A stretch of 64,000 nucleotides of DNA from Piliocolobus tephrosceles (GCF_002776525.5 NC_045437.1:133852802-133916801); one strand, 5' to 3'; counted from the stretch's first letter, positions 10,345 through 23,460 are shown. The notes: generated from the letters alone by a model not told the origin. Made by a program: numbers and translations.

Positions 10345-10645
10345 TTTACATGCCTGGCACTCTCTAGGCTTGAGTGATAAAATAGTGAGGAAGCCGTGTA
10401 TCTGTTCTTGAGCCATATTCTAGTAGGCTAAACAGAAAAATGAATAGGTTGTTTCAGTACAATGTCAACCGTGATAGAACTTGCCCTCTATCATGCTTGT
10501 CCAATGTGCCCTGAAAGTACAGGGGAAGTTTTATTAAGAGTTTATCAGAGAAGCCTTCCTGAAGGGAGATACCTCAGCAAAATCTTAAAAGTGAGCAGGG
10601 GAAAGCCAGGCAAAGAAAGTTGAACGGTATTTTCCAGGTAGGAAA
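10345..10645 (+). repeat. Remnant of an unnamed ancient mammalian repeat
   Basis: Contains in order 'ctggcactctctaggcttga', an interval with 'caatgtcaaccgtgatagaa', 'agagaagccttcctgaaggg' and 'gtgagcaggggaaagccagg'. I recognise this order as a common, very old dispersed mammalian repeat but cannot name the family. A second copy with an internal deletion starts near 61265. Confidence 0.4.
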
Positions 10646-10739
10646 ATAATACCAAATGCAATTGATCTGTGTCTCTGATGTGGAAATGTTACTATCTTCA
10701 TTACTGCTATTTTGTAATTTTTAGACAGTCTGTTAGATT

Positions 10740-12480
10740 TTTGTAATTTTAATGATTTTTCTTAGAGAATATGTTTACCTTTTTTTTTCTCTTTTATTTT
10801 GCCTGGTAAATTTTAGAATTATTTTGTTTACTTCCCAGAAAATTTCTGTTGAGATTTAAAAGTATTGGCATTTTGTTAAATGTGTAAATCAACTTAAAGG
10901 AAAACAAGACAATCTTTATCAATTTTAGTCTATACAGTTGAGAGTTGGTCTCTTTATTTAATACTTATGTCTCTCAAATTTAAAAAAATTTTTCTGGCAT
11001 AGGTTATAGCAGATCAATTATGGCATTTTTTTCCTATTAATTTATGAACATATATAAGTATGCTATGTACATTATATATGTAATTTATGTCAGAAAAGGT
11101 ATATTTTTGTAGAATTTCCTAAACAAAAATTATTTCACTTTTGTTTAAGAAACAAGCACTAATTTTTACTAATTTTACTAATTTTTACCAATTTTTGTTA
11201 TGGTTAATTTTTCAAAATTGTACATTTCATCAAGGTTTTCTATTTTTCTTACAAGGAATTATGTTGCTATAACACATTTTTATTTTATATAAATAAAATA
11301 TGTTTGTATTTTAATATTTTAAACCATTTATCAGCTTTTTTTAGATTTTTAGTTTTAATTTTTCATGATGTAAAATCTAGAATTACTTATTAAATCTTAG
11401 TTTTGTTGATTTTTGGTCTTTTCTTGATCTGGAATCTTAGTTGAATGCTTTTTTATTCATTTCTTTATGGACAAGTTTAAATGCTCTTATTATGTCAAAG
11501 ACTGCTTTGGCTAAATTTCATCATTTGTAGCATTTTAATGGTTATTCTTTAAATAGGCTTCTTTCTTTCTCAAATCACCAGTTAGGGAAGTGTTTTTAAA
11601 TTCCTGGGATTTTAAGTAAATATAAAATATATTGTCTGTTTTTGCTTTCAGAGAATATAGTCTGAAAAGTTTAACGTTTTCATTGTGAAATGATATTTAT
11701 TTCATTTATATGATCATTGACAATGAGAAGTTTCTTTCTTTCCTGCCGTGTGTAGAGAGGTGTTTGTGTGTGTGTTTATGAGTTAATTTTTTTGCTTTGC
11801 CAATTTGTAAGTTATCAGATGGAGAGCATTTCCCTTACAATTAAATTTGTCAAGTTTCTTCTGTTTACTTTTCAAAGCTTTGGATGTTTGTTTTTGGTTA
11901 CTTGCCTGCTCAGCACAGTGGTTTAATCATGTATAATCAATAAGACAGGGCATTTTATCATTATAAATTTGTTAATCTGAAAGTCTCCTATACTTTTTGC
12001 CATAGTGTCTACTTTAAAATACTGATTTTCCTTTTTTTTAAGTTTAATAGGTTAATTTTTTGCACCAAATGTTTTTAAATGCAATGTTTGACTTCATCTT
12101 CTAATAGATTAAAATCTATTATGTACTCTTATAATTTCTACCCTTGAATTAATATCTATTATCCTAAATTTGACTGTTCCAAATGCTTACTTTCTATTAA
12201 AATATAATATAATTTGGAAGATTCTATTCTCACATTTTATGCATCCATTTTAGAGTCTAGTATGAGTTATCTGGAAAAGTCTCACAAGTGTTTTTTAAAA
12301 TTTATGTTTAATTATTTCTGCCAGAGAGTCTTAAAGTCTCACCTATCGTCTGTCCATTGATGGGTCATAACGGTCTTTCTTAGGGGCTGTATATTGAGCC
12401 TCAGCTGCAAGAGTTTGGTGTTATTGAGAGTAATTAACATTTGACATTCACAAATTAAAATTACCCTATCATTGGACTCA
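10740..12480 (-). mobile_element. Ancient L1 ORF2 region, antisense, strongly diverged
   Basis: T-rich sequence similar to the reverse complement of old L1 ORF2. 'gcctggtaaattttagaatt' followed by 'tgttgagatttaaaagtatt' matches the known antisense order. Later parts (11480-11640) resemble the antisense 'gctgcatcccataa' region. No open frame remains. Confidence 0.5.
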
Positions 12481-12899
12481 ACATATTGTTCACAAGTTTT
12501 TTGAAATGCACTTTGCTTATTCCTTTACACTCTGATTCCTATTCCGGCCCCCACTCTACCCTGGGTTCCTCTCTTAGGGTAAAGTGAGCTACATAATCTT
12601 ATATCTCCTTTAAAGGGGTAAAGATCAGAAGAAATCTCAGAGTTGCTGATTTATACCTATTTGCTACTTTTTAAACCTTCCTTCCTTGGAAGACAAGGCA
12701 TAGAGCTTTTCTTTTAGCTTCCTGGTATTTTATCTGCTTTCTAATTTTGTTTCAAAATGATGTCAATACATTTAACATGTCAGTAACAGCCTTTCTGTCT
12801 CTCATTGGAGTTTATCTTTTTAGCTAAGATTCAATGGTTTTTCTCACCAAGTCTCTTGAATTGTGATTTCATTACCTTTGATTTAGATTTTCTTTCTTT

Positions 12900-12900
<1 letters not shown>
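12481..12900. other. Unassigned DNA
   Basis: No feature recognised. Confidence 0.45.

Positions 12901-12930
<30 letters not shown>
12901..12930. repeat. Poly(T) run
   Basis: About 29 consecutive T. It could be the tail of an antisense retrotransposed insert, but no recognisable body follows it. Confidence 0.9.
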
Positions 12931-14818
12931 GGTAAATTTTCCCCAAAGAGAAGTCAGGTAATAAAATTACTGCATCTTTGGAAATAAATTGTGCTCTGCC
13001 TGGGAATAACATTTTTATCATGTCCTTTAACCTTGGGAGTTCTGTAATGTTGCTTCAGTGATATTTGGAGTCAGGACGTAAATTAATAAGATGTAGCCTT
13101 AGACGAAAATCCAGTTGGGAAAAGACATTGGTTCTGTCACATGTTAGATATGTAAAATTTGTTTTAGATACCTAGATGAGGAAATTATCTGTCTACCTTG
13201 TAAGGTTGTGAAGATCAATTTAGATATATATTTGATTCTATATAAACTTTAAGAATGTATATAAGCATTTCTGGGGTCCCAGTTAGATAGGTAAATGGGT
13301 AAATCATAGTACAATGTAGGGTTATACAAGAAGTTAGAACAAATGAGGGAATCAAGGAAGAATAACGAGGGCCATGGAGAGAAGATGATATGTGGATGAG
13401 ATCATGAAGGATGATATCCTTGGGTGGGTGGTGCTAGATGGGAATATATTCTAGGCAGATTCTAGCATGTCCACTGACTTGTCATTGTGGAAGCCCAGGA
13501 GAGATGAGATGCTCAAAATGAAGAATTAATTGTGGTGAGTGGATCCAAGTGGTTCTGCCACGATGCCTTCTCTCATCGATTGTCTCACCTATGGCCCCAT
13601 CTAGGGGAACACGAGGGATGAGCACCTGACTCAAAGACAGCTTATTTGTAGGCTAACCAGGAGCACTAAAGTAGCCTGGTTGTAAAGGTTTTACCTAATA
13701 GAAACCAATCTGGCTTGCTTCTTCAAAGACAGAGAAGGGAGCAGTGGAGAGGGCAGTGGTAAACTGTGGCCAGAGAAGCCTATGTAGGTCATTAGAAAAG
13801 AAATTGAGGATGGCTGTTCCCTTGACATGCTCCAAATCCTGGGAACTCCCAAATTCCAGGCCATGTTTTACCTTATAGTAAGCTCTCCTTTCATAAGGCA
13901 ACTGGTGTGAATTTCTTCCCGAGAGCCAAAATGGCCTACCCAATTGATCAAAGGGATATGGAAGAGATGTTAATCTGAAAATTTAATTCTGAGGTAGAGT
14001 CAATAGGAGTGACTGATTTATTAACTGTGAGAGAGGTATTCCCTAAAGAAGTGGACAAGGGTGCTTTCCTTCTTACCAATCATTATTTTTATTAATATAT
14101 TTTACAAGACTGCAGTTGAAATAATATTAAATACAAATTTTTTTATACAGAAAGTGTAATAAAGTTAAAATAGTTCCTTGTAATTCATAGCATTATTGCA
14201 ATGCTTACAAAATTTTTGCATAGAGTGTGCAAGGATTGATGTTATTCAAAACAAAACTAAAAAGCTCCTCTTACATCACACCCCAAACCAGAGAAAAACC
14301 AAACCAAAGATAACCCAAAGGCTTTATGGGAATGGGGTTTCTTTTTCAAAATCTCCAAGCAAATGGGACTTCTATGACCTCACCATTTCTGTTAAGAACA
14401 TCAGAATCTGGCTTCTTCAGAAGTGCATCTAGCCAGCATAATGATGGATAGCTTCTGCCTTTTCCTTCTAAAACACGAACTCCTTAAGAAGTATGTCTCA
14501 GCTTCTTCATAATCTCAAAAAAGGAGAAACCTGACTGGGGGAGGTGGTCGATCCATGAAAAACTTTATTCCCTCCCTCATGGAAAGCCTAGATTACAATT
14601 AAGTTAATTTTGTGTTCACTAACTTTAGATGTAGCAACACTTCCTGTTACTTTTCTAGAATCTTGCATCTCTTCCAGAGAGCCAGATTTTTGGCTCTGCT
14701 GAGGTTAGTCCTATGAGACCTTTTAATGGTATCTATTCCTGGCTTGCCTTTTGGATGTCTAAACCATTAAATAGGAAATCCTTGACTGACTGACTGTAGA
14801 GTCGAGTCTTTTTCATTT
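12931..14818. other. Largely unique DNA
   Basis: No young repeats. 13090-13260 may hold a faint sense MIR ('gatgaggaaattatctgtct', 'ccttgtaaggttgtgaagat'). No gene supported. Confidence 0.5.
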
Positions 14819-14819
14819 T

Positions 14820-14826
14820 TGACTCA
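14820..14826. promoter_or_regulatory. Consensus AP-1 (TRE) site TGACTCA
   Basis: Exact palindromic-type AP-1 heptamer, 50 bp from a second copy at 14870-14876, with a G-quadruplex motif between. A match to the motif only; use is not shown. Confidence 0.45.
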
Positions 14827-14847
14827 TCCCTTTACTAAGGTTTTGCT

Positions 14848-14869
14848 GGGGGTGGGGGGAGGGGGTGGG
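14848..14869 (+). promoter_or_regulatory. G-quadruplex motif
   Basis: Four G runs of 5, 6, 5 and 3 separated by single T, A and T. Four runs of three or more G with 1-nt loops fit a very stable parallel G-quadruplex. It lies in a slightly GC-rich patch of an otherwise AT-rich, repeat-poor region. Confidence 0.7.
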
Positions 14870-14876
14870 TGAGTCA
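14870..14876. promoter_or_regulatory. Consensus AP-1 (TRE) site TGAGTCA
   Basis: Exact AP-1 heptamer immediately after the G-quadruplex motif and paired with the one at 14820-14826. Candidate enhancer element; function is inferred. Confidence 0.45.
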
Positions 14877-16020
14877 GGCAAGCACTGGCACTGGGGCTGA
14901 GTCTTTTGGGTATGGCGAGGAGCTCTATCCACAATCCTCCCAGAGGACCAGATATGTGCTGTGGAAAAAGCACATCAGAGCGGGATGGACCCCAGCCTCT
15001 TTGCTGCTGGAGCCCTCTAAGCTCTGGGTGAAGGCAGGTTGACAGCAGGGCTTTAACAAGGGCATTCTGGTTTCTAATCTTCAAAATGACTTTGTCTTTT
15101 AACTCTTACAGATCAAACCCTGTTCCCTTTGCTTAGAAGATGAAAGAATTCCAAAGAAACCAAGCCGTAAGGAACTTCAGATGCATTCATTTTCTCCTTT
15201 CCTAGTAGAAATGCCACCAACCTCATTGCTGAATCTAGGATGCCAGTGTAAAATATACAGGTTCAAAGTTAAAGAGTGCCACTTTAAAAATAAGAATTGG
15301 CAAATGAGTCTCATTTCCAACACAGATAAATTGGTAGTGACGCCCTGAGTGGTCTGGGGAGGCTAATTCTGCACCTGGGAAGGATATGGCCCGTTAATGA
15401 TGGCTGCCAACGTGTGAGGCCGAAGCCATTACAGAACCAGAGTGGTCAGCTCAGCTCTGACATTGTATGCCTAATGCAGACAGTGAATCCCTGGTAGTTC
15501 TTTCTTATAGGGAAACAGAGACAGTGATAGAAATTAGCTTCCATTTGATCCCTTCCTTGAGTTTTACCACAAGTAAAGGTAGAGAAGAATACTGACCAAA
15601 TAGTTTCAAAGATCAAAAGTAAGATATGTGTCTTTTGAAGGGAAGTATAAAGGAAAGAGATGTATGGGTGCAGAATGCTGCCTTGTTTAGCCACACCCAC
15701 AGGCAGTTGAGTATTATAGTTATCTCCTAAATGTGAGGCTAACAACCCAGGTATTTTCCTATCTATTTTTTTAAGCTTGACTTAAGCATACACAGAACAA
15801 ATTAAATTTTTGTTGTTGTTCTAGATTCTAGTATTCAGGCAGGCTTTCTATATTTTCTCCTGGGGTATCTATACTTTAGTATAGATGCATCACTGTGAGA
15901 GACTACAGAAAGCAGGGAAATAGCAGTTCTATAGCTTCATCTACTAAAGAAGATCTAGTTTAAAATCTAGTAGGGGACATGTCCCAACAACTTGAAAATT
16001 AGTTTGACATGTGGTGACTT
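14877..16020. other. Unique repeat-free DNA
   Basis: No interspersed repeat recognised. An 86-codon minus-strand frame at 14824-15084 covers the G-rich tract and is probably chance. Could be conserved non-coding DNA, which only alignment can show. Confidence 0.5.
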
Positions 16021-16024
16021 TATG

Positions 16025-16255
16025 GCATAGTGGTCAGGAGATAAACCTGCATTCCAGCTCTGCCATTTTCTAGGTAGTTGCTTTGGGCAAGCTTCTTAGC
16101 CACTGTAAGCCTCAGTTTTCACATCTGAATATTGGAACTATATTAGAACCCAACTCAAAGGATTGTTTTGAGGATGAAATAGAAGAATGTATGTAAAATG
16201 TTTAGCACAGTGCCTAGCAATAGCTCCGATGAATAATAAATATTCTTTAAATTGA
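16025..16255 (+). mobile_element. MIR, sense, near full length
   Basis: Follows the MIR consensus throughout: 'ggcatagtggtcaggagata', 'ccagctctgccattttctag', 'tgggcaagcttcttagccac', 'gcctcagttttcacatctga', 'gattgttttgaggatgaaat', 'agcacagtgcctagcaatag' and 'gaataataaatattc'. Confidence 0.92.
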
Positions 16256-18975
16256 AGAATAGAATGCAACTCTTCCCATGTCTTAGGGTAGGCTTCAGAT
16301 CCAGGACAATCTCTTATATTTTGCAAGATTTGGTGGGGTAGTTCTTTTTGGGGAGAAGTTTCATAGATTGGTTCAGATTGTCAAAAGAATCCATGGCCCC
16401 CCAAAATGTTAGAACCCCATGAATTAGATTAATATGGGAACTAAAGAAACACTGTCTTCCTTGTTGACAAGTGTCATCTTCCTGCCCTCAGACAATCCTT
16501 TGGCTACAGTGTTCCCATGGAACCTAATAGACCAGTTTGGAGTATCTCATTTTATGAAATTCTTAGCTATCTCTGATTTCACCAAAAAACTCCAAATGTA
16601 GAAGTAGGATGTGAAGACATTGGAAGGTGAGGGACTATTAGACAACTCTAAGCATGTGGGGTACATTTTAGATTAAGTAGATGTTTTCTCTTCTCCCAAC
16701 GAAGTTGGCCTCATATTTGTGTTATTAAGCTGACCTTAGCTAATGTTCAGTGATGAAGCCAAATTCACTCACCTACTAGTGAGGCTGTCCACATACTTAA
16801 TGAGGCATTTGGAACTCCACTCTGGCTTCCTATTGCAACAGGTGGATTTAGACACTAAACATGCGTCTCGTTTACAGTGACTGTTTCTTTGTTCTATTCC
16901 ACCTGCAAATCTCAAAATGGGTTATGATATTACTGCTTGCTGGGCTGAAGTTGAGGAGCAGCAGTGAGCACTGTTGTTGGAAGGTTTGAGACTGTTTATT
17001 GATGGATTTGATAGCATCATTAGTACTTTATTATGACATCACACTTACTATTGCATCAAGGGCTCGTGACATTCTTGCTCTTTCTCAAATAAGGATGCTA
17101 ATTTCCTCCTATTCTATCAATATCTACAAAAGGAAGGTAGGGGGAGAACCAAAGAAAACAGCATGTATGAGCATGAGTTGCCCCAAAGAGGTTTTCTTTT
17201 ACATGTGTGCTCTAACAATACTCAAAAGGAGGACCTCCAACAAGTAATTATTTTCCCTTTGCCATTCAGACCTGCCTTGAGAAATTTCAAGGACTCCATT
17301 ATGAAGAAAGCTTTTAAGAACCATAGAAATCACATTGCTTTTGAAAGTGCAAACGCGTGTGGTGTGCTGTGCTGGCTGAAGCAGCAGGCTTCAGACTGCT
17401 TTATCTCTTATCAGTGGTTTGGCTTTGTGCATGAGAAATTCAGAGGCAACTGTATAATTTTAAATTCCGATTACTGCAAAGAAAAATATGCATCTGACAT
17501 CCCAATGCCGTGGCTTTGACTATTTTAATGGAAATATGTTGGAACTAGGGGAACCGTCCACCAAGGAGATAGTGATGAAAGACCACAAGAGAGACATTTT
17601 ATCTTTGAGATAAAAGGCCTGTTTTCGAAGGTTGTTTCTTATAACTTTTTCCCAACCTGCTACTAGGGCACCATGCAAATGTATCATTCCAGGAGCTGTT
17701 TCCTTATCCTTTTTGTGCCTAAGATTTCTTGGGACGGGGGGAAGAGGGAGAACTGGTCTTGTTTAATGAAATTTTGACCTTTCATAGAGCCTTGAAAAAT
17801 CAGTATCAGGTGCTGGAATGGATCTATTTACCTTTTTGGTCCAAACCTCATACTACCTTTGGCCTGAAATAAAGCAAGATACTCTGATCTAGCTGCTGCT
17901 TAGGGCAGTGTTGCCAATTTAATTTTATTTCAGCTGTTTCCAAATAAAAGGCTGAGGGATTCCCTTAAGTGACTTTGAATAGGGTCTGGTAAATGGGGGT
18001 CATTTACATTAAAAAAAAAAATCCTTCCTCCCCACCATGCTACTCATACTTCCAAAGAATCATCCATAGCTGATTTATTTTTTTTTTTAAACAAAATTGA
18101 GTATGAAGCCCTGGATAGGCAAAAGGGAGCTGACCAAAGGGATAAATGTCTGATAGGAACCTGCCTTACCACACGGAAGCAGAGATGTCAGAATATGTCT
18201 TTTCAAATTATTATTATTTTTTGCATTCCTTCTACACCAGAGAACGAAGACCCAGATTCTTAGAAATAAAGCCAAACTGGCATTCATCTTGTTTCTCACA
18301 GCATCAGCTTGATAAAAAGAATTTTACTGTATTTTTTTTTTTTGTCCCCATGTATTTTAAGTTGCTTTTTCCAAAACTTCCAATTATTTATTGGTCCCAC
18401 TAACCCTTCAAGCCTGGTGTGGCTGTAGGAACAATAAACACAGTGGCAGTGTTGATAACTGAAGTGATGTGGGCTAAAAAGATATGTTAAGTCAAAACTG
18501 TTCTCCAGAGGACCATGGAATGGGCATTCCTCTGGACTTCGGGAGGGTGAGGTGGAAAACTTTATATGAATATAGACAGCAGAAACAGCCTACAGGAAAG
18601 AGATTCTAAGTTTAAACCACAGGGTCCCCTACTTCAGTTCTCATTACACAATGATGCTGACCTGCAGAACCTGGTATGGTCTATCTATTAAGGGTCTTGG
18701 AGGATCATAACTTTCCTTTTTCACTGAGCTTCCACTAATCCCATCCTCCGTGTTCCCAGGAATCCTCTGAGCCTGTGTTTCTCTGGCAGGTGGATCACTT
18801 ACTTCCACATGTCTTGGAAGGCAGGCTTTCCACATGTAACATAAGGAAGGGTTTCCTTCCTGAAAGACTTTGCCAAGTAACTATATTCCCAAGCTGACAC
18901 AGAAATGTAAGTGTACTCACTGCTGTTTGGAAATGTGCTTTCTTTCCTGCTATATCCAATGCATACCACAAAATC
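16256..18975. other. Unique repeat-poor DNA
   Basis: About 2.7 kb without a recognised interspersed repeat. A 118-codon open frame at 17163-17519 starts MYEHELPQRG and has no recognisable domain; its length is not unusual by chance in this much sequence. Short homopolymers occur near 18010, 18075 and 18335. Confidence 0.5.
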
Positions 18976-18983
18976 CTCTAGGT

Positions 18984-19200
18984 CGGGGTCAGGAAGCTTT
19001 GTCTGTAAAGGACTAAATAGTAAGTAATCTATGATTTGTGGGATACATAGTCTCTGACACAACTACTCCATCCTGCTGCTGTAGTGTAAAATCAGAAAAC
19101 ATGTAAATGAATGTATGTGGCTATGTGACAATAAAACTTTATTTACAGGAAAAGGTGGTGAGTCAGATTTGGTTTCCAGGTCATAGTTTGCCGACCTCTG
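18984..19200. mobile_element. hAT-Charlie non-autonomous DNA transposon (MER-type)
   Basis: 217 bp with terminal inverted repeats: cggggtcaggaagcttt at one end and 'agtttgccgacctctg' at the other. The interior reads 'tctgtaaaggactaaatagt' and 'caataaaactttatttacag'. An 8-bp target duplication with one mismatch (ctctaggt 18976-18983, ctctaggg 19201-19208) fits hAT insertion. The subfamily number is not assigned. Confidence 0.88.
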
Positions 19201-19208
19201 CTCTAGGG

Positions 19209-22190
19209 TCAAACCTCAAGCAAACTTTGGTCTATGGTTGCTGGATATGTGATGAAAATTATCCAAAGAGAAAATGACCTAAAGGATGTTCAAAGCCGGT
19301 TGAAGTTTATAACATCTATCCCTTGGGTAACATAACAATTATAAAGCCACATGTCAGGCTTTTACCTAGGTAGATGTCACTATAAGGGCTTTTCAAAACC
19401 TCTGTGATACTTGAATAGTTTCCCAAGACTTCTATGACTTCTTGAACAGATATCAAATAGAAGTAAATGTTGAACATATTTGGAAATCAGGTTTTAATTT
19501 GTAAAAATCTTCTGAACAATATTAACATACTAGAACTTCTAGTATATTGAAGGTTCATTTGGACTCTTTGTTATGATACCAGCTGTTTAATATACCCAAA
19601 GGTGCGATTGTCTAGAAAATATCATATATAAAGATTAGAAAGAATCTCATTTTTTAAAAAGTAGGCATTAGTAGATTTTAATGTAAAAGCTTCCCCCCCA
19701 CCCCGCCCAAAAATTCAGGTAAAATGTTTTCTCATGACCATGGACACATATTCTAGTTTGAGGGTGTTGGGATAAAAAGATGTACATTGAGAAACTTATG
19801 CATTTTACTACCAATTTCTGAAATCTGAACACAATGCATAATTTAACCCATATCAAATTTCCTGCTTATTACTTTGTATATTGTGGTCACTTAGCATAAA
19901 TGAAAAATAGAATTTTATATCTGTTCCCAATAGGTACTTGATTTATATTGTTGATTGCTCTTATTTTTATTCTATTTTGTGATCTCACTACCCTTAGGAT
20001 TAAATTTTGCATGTGGGATCACACCAGTCTCTTTTATTGGCATAAAACTTTTGATGCCAAGCTCATTCTTTCACGTGGTGATTAAACAAAATCTAAGGAA
20101 AAAGGTTCTGGGAACTTTTTGCTTTTTTGTCATCCAAAGATAATGAACTTAAGAAGGCAAAATGCAAAGACAGTCCACTTTAAAAAATCACCTGTCTTAA
20201 CCTATCTAGCCACAAACGACTTTGTAGCTATTATTGTTTATCTGAATGATATGGGATAGGTGCTCCTAGTAGCCAAGGAGGGCGTTTCCTGGCTTGGAAA
20301 AACCCTGTATTGATACATACAGATTCTGGCAGCATGGCCCTATGGGGAATATTAATTATACTGATCCAGAGTAATCTGATGTCTTTTATGGTTTTCCTTT
20401 TTAGACCTTAGTGCTACAAACCAACCTATCACTGGGTCTCACCCCTAAGAGTGACCAGCAAAACTCTTCTGCATGAGATATTGAACAAGAGTGCTTGGAG
20501 TGAGTTTGGGGTCTGGACACCAGCAGTATCACTGGCCAGGCTAGGACTCATGTTGCTGTCCGCCACCATTTACTTCTAAGTGACTAAGCAACACACAGCT
20601 TGCTTTTACATCCCATGTGTGCAAATCTCAGCCTGATGCTTGAGTGTCATCTCAAAAAATATCATATCTTTTATTTCTCTCCTATCACAAAACTTCCCTT
20701 GCTTGTAAAGTAAGAAAAAGTAAAACCTTGTTGAGGGAAAAGAAAAATCCAAATGCCACCCAGGCCTACAAATACTACTTCATTTAGGCTTGCAGGGCCA
20801 CTGCTTTCCAAATGGCATCCAGGACTGTCTAAGCCAGTGATGAGTTCATTCTGGGCTCTTTGAAGTCCACATCTGCCAACCATTTGGCTTGTCTATTGGC
20901 TTTTAAGATGTCCAGTCATAACTAAAGCATTCCCCTCCAATTACCCAAAATAAATGATAGGTAACAAGATAAATAAGATGTGCTTCTCCTTGCTGAGTGC
21001 ATTGACTTAAGGCATAGGCACATTTCCCCCTCTTTGAACAGAGATGGTGTAATCCCCTGTCCCAGCACAAGAGCTGGCCAGGGTGACCCTGGAGCATGAT
21101 GATGAAGGTGGGGTGATAAGAGGTAGCTGATGGCGGGAATGAGGGTGCTGCTTCCACATACAGGGAAGCAGGTACTGCTGGGCCCCAGGGGACACAGTGA
21201 TTCTAGTAAAGACACTCAGTTTGTATTATCTTTCAGTGAGCAATTCTGGTGGCATGTAGTGCTTCTTAGAGAAAACGTAATAGTGTATTTAGGAATATGA
21301 ATATCCCGGCACTGAAAAAATATATAAGATCAAAGTCAGAGTTTGTGCATGCCTTTAAAAATAAAGAGCATGTTTTGACATTACCCACCAATCCCAAGAA
21401 ATATAGTAAACATAATTAGGTTCCTTATGCTACTCTTAATTAGACTTCCAGGCTGCTTTTGGGGTAGGAGTTCTGCTCTTAGGGATTTTGATTGACCTGA
21501 CCATTGTGGGTTGAAATCTTTTGGTTAAAGTCAGAAGGGAGAACAGAACAGCTTTTAAGCCATTTTTCCTTTAAACAGAGATATATCACCCATTTGTTCA
21601 TTGCCCATCAGGCCATTGAGTAGCTTCCAGCTGACTGAGGAGCAGCTGTTATCTTATTTTGTGCTGATTTACAGCTCCTAATTTGACTGTGAGTTTGGAG
21701 GGAGCAAGATAGCAGAAGCTGGGTGAGCAGTTCAAAATTTTGCTGAAATTCATCCTCATTCATTCAACTACAAAAACCCCAATAGGTTTGGTAGCCAAGG
21801 TAGGCCAGCCATTTTGAGTTCCTATGGCTGACTTCTACAGCATTGCCGGTCCCTAGCTTGAAGAGGGGGAAGTTAGCCAGCCTTACTAAAGCTAAAGCAG
21901 GAAATCAAATGCCTATTTTTGATATATAAAGGTCTCAGAGCTTGAGTGCAACTTTGAGATTCCCGCCATCACTCCCTCGTAATGACACTAAGGGAGAAGA
22001 TATGCTGCTACTCGAACATCTAGATGAAGTTTCTGTCAGTGTCCAATACGCTGTGTGATTCTGAATAGTTTGGGGAATGTTGGGACAGACGTGTGTTTAG
22101 ATTTTTGTCACACAGGTGGTAGGGATGGGATGGAAAATGACAGTGGATATCACAGGGTCACCCATGGTTCCTTTTGTACTGAAACCTCAT
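19209..22190. other. Unique repeat-poor DNA
   Basis: About 3 kb with no clear repeat and no supported gene. A C-rich tract at 19693-19708 is noted separately. Minus-strand frames of 84-97 codons at 20903-21215 overlap one another in different frames and show no domain. Confidence 0.5.
19693..19708 (-). promoter_or_regulatory. Possible minus-strand G-quadruplex (C runs 7-4-3)
   Basis: C7-A-C4-G-C3 on the + strand. The first run can supply two G triplets on the minus strand, giving four runs in total. A weaker candidate than 14848-14869. Confidence 0.35.
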
Positions 22191-22198
22191 TTTATACA

Positions 22199-22303
22199 GA
22201 GGATATATATATTTATTTATATATATTTATATATATTTATATCCACCCACACACGCAAGCACACTCAAGCGCACACACACGCGTACACACACACAAAAGG
22301 TCT
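22199..22303. repeat. (TA)n/(TTTA)n and (CA)n compound microsatellite
   Basis: A TATATTTA-type block (22204-22243) runs straight into an imperfect CA/CG-containing block (22246-22303). Confidence 0.93.
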
Positions 22304-23448
22304 TTGATAGGCTTTCTGTGTTCTAGTAAAAATAGCTGGCAGCCAGTGTCTAAAGCCAAAAAAGGCCTTTATGCTGCCAACAATGTCCACTAAGGATAGT
22401 CTTTCAGAGGCAGACACTTGTGTTTATCTGACAAGTGGACCCAGCTCCTGCCTGAGACAGGAATAATCTCCCATTGGCGCAGACGCAGATCTCGAAGACC
22501 TTCTGCCTCATTGCTGTAGGCGTGTAGGATCCATGAGGCAATCTAGGTAGTCTAATTTTCGCAGCATCTAACTTAATCTAAAGAGAGAGAATAGGAAGGA
22601 AAGCATCGGTCAGAGACCGTCATCTCTTCTCTTGACATTCAGAAACAACAGATGAATGTTCAATTCAACTGAAATCTAATGAGCACCTACTGTGTTGATT
22701 ATTTTTGGTACTGGAGATTTGGATACCAACAAGACGGAAAGTTTCTACGTTCACAGAAGCTTAGATTCCAGCAAGATAATGCTGCACTGGTCTATGTTAG
22801 CATTTTGCAAAAAAAAGTCAAACAGAATGTGAATAGAGTCCTAGAGTCAAATAAATGTGAAAATGTGACATTTAACAATTTTCTTTACTATGGGACTTCT
22901 CAGATCCTACTATGACTGCGTGCAAGGTGAGTGCTCAAGAAGAGAATAGAGTATGTAACATTTGCCAACTTTTAAATGCTAGTGAGCCTATCCGCTTTTT
23001 TTTTTCTTTTTCTAACAATTTATGGGGCTGATGGTCTATAGAATATACTTTGAGAAAAACATGCCTATAAAAATAAGCAGTGGTGGAAGGTGCCATTAGA
23101 TTTATGATTATAACTGATTCCTCCAGAGTTCAAATTCTGATAGCTATAAACTGCATATGTGAAGTAGCCACTATTTTTATATGTGTGTGGTTTGCAGTTT
23201 GTGGCTGCTTGAAGAGGCAGTTGTGATAATTGAATGCTCTATCTCTTCTAAAACAAAACAGCAAATGCCATACCAATCTAAAGGGGGACTTTTATATCCA
23301 TGGAGTGGATGTACAGAAGCAGGTAGAGACTGATAACCTCTCTCATTGAATAGTCAGGTGGAATAGCATTTTTCTTAAAAAAAAAAAAACAAAACAAAAC
23401 AGATTTTTTACTCTATGACTAAATAGCAAAGTCCACTTACAAACACTT
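22304..23448. other. Unassigned DNA
   Basis: No gene. Short A-rich run with (AAAAC)n near 23380-23401. No recognised repeat otherwise. Confidence 0.5.
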
Positions 23449-23460
23449 TGAAGGCATTTT

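Noticed and set aside
17163..17519. 118-codon open frame in unique DNA
   Set aside because: No recognisable domain, splice context or support; frames of this length are expected by chance in 64 kb.
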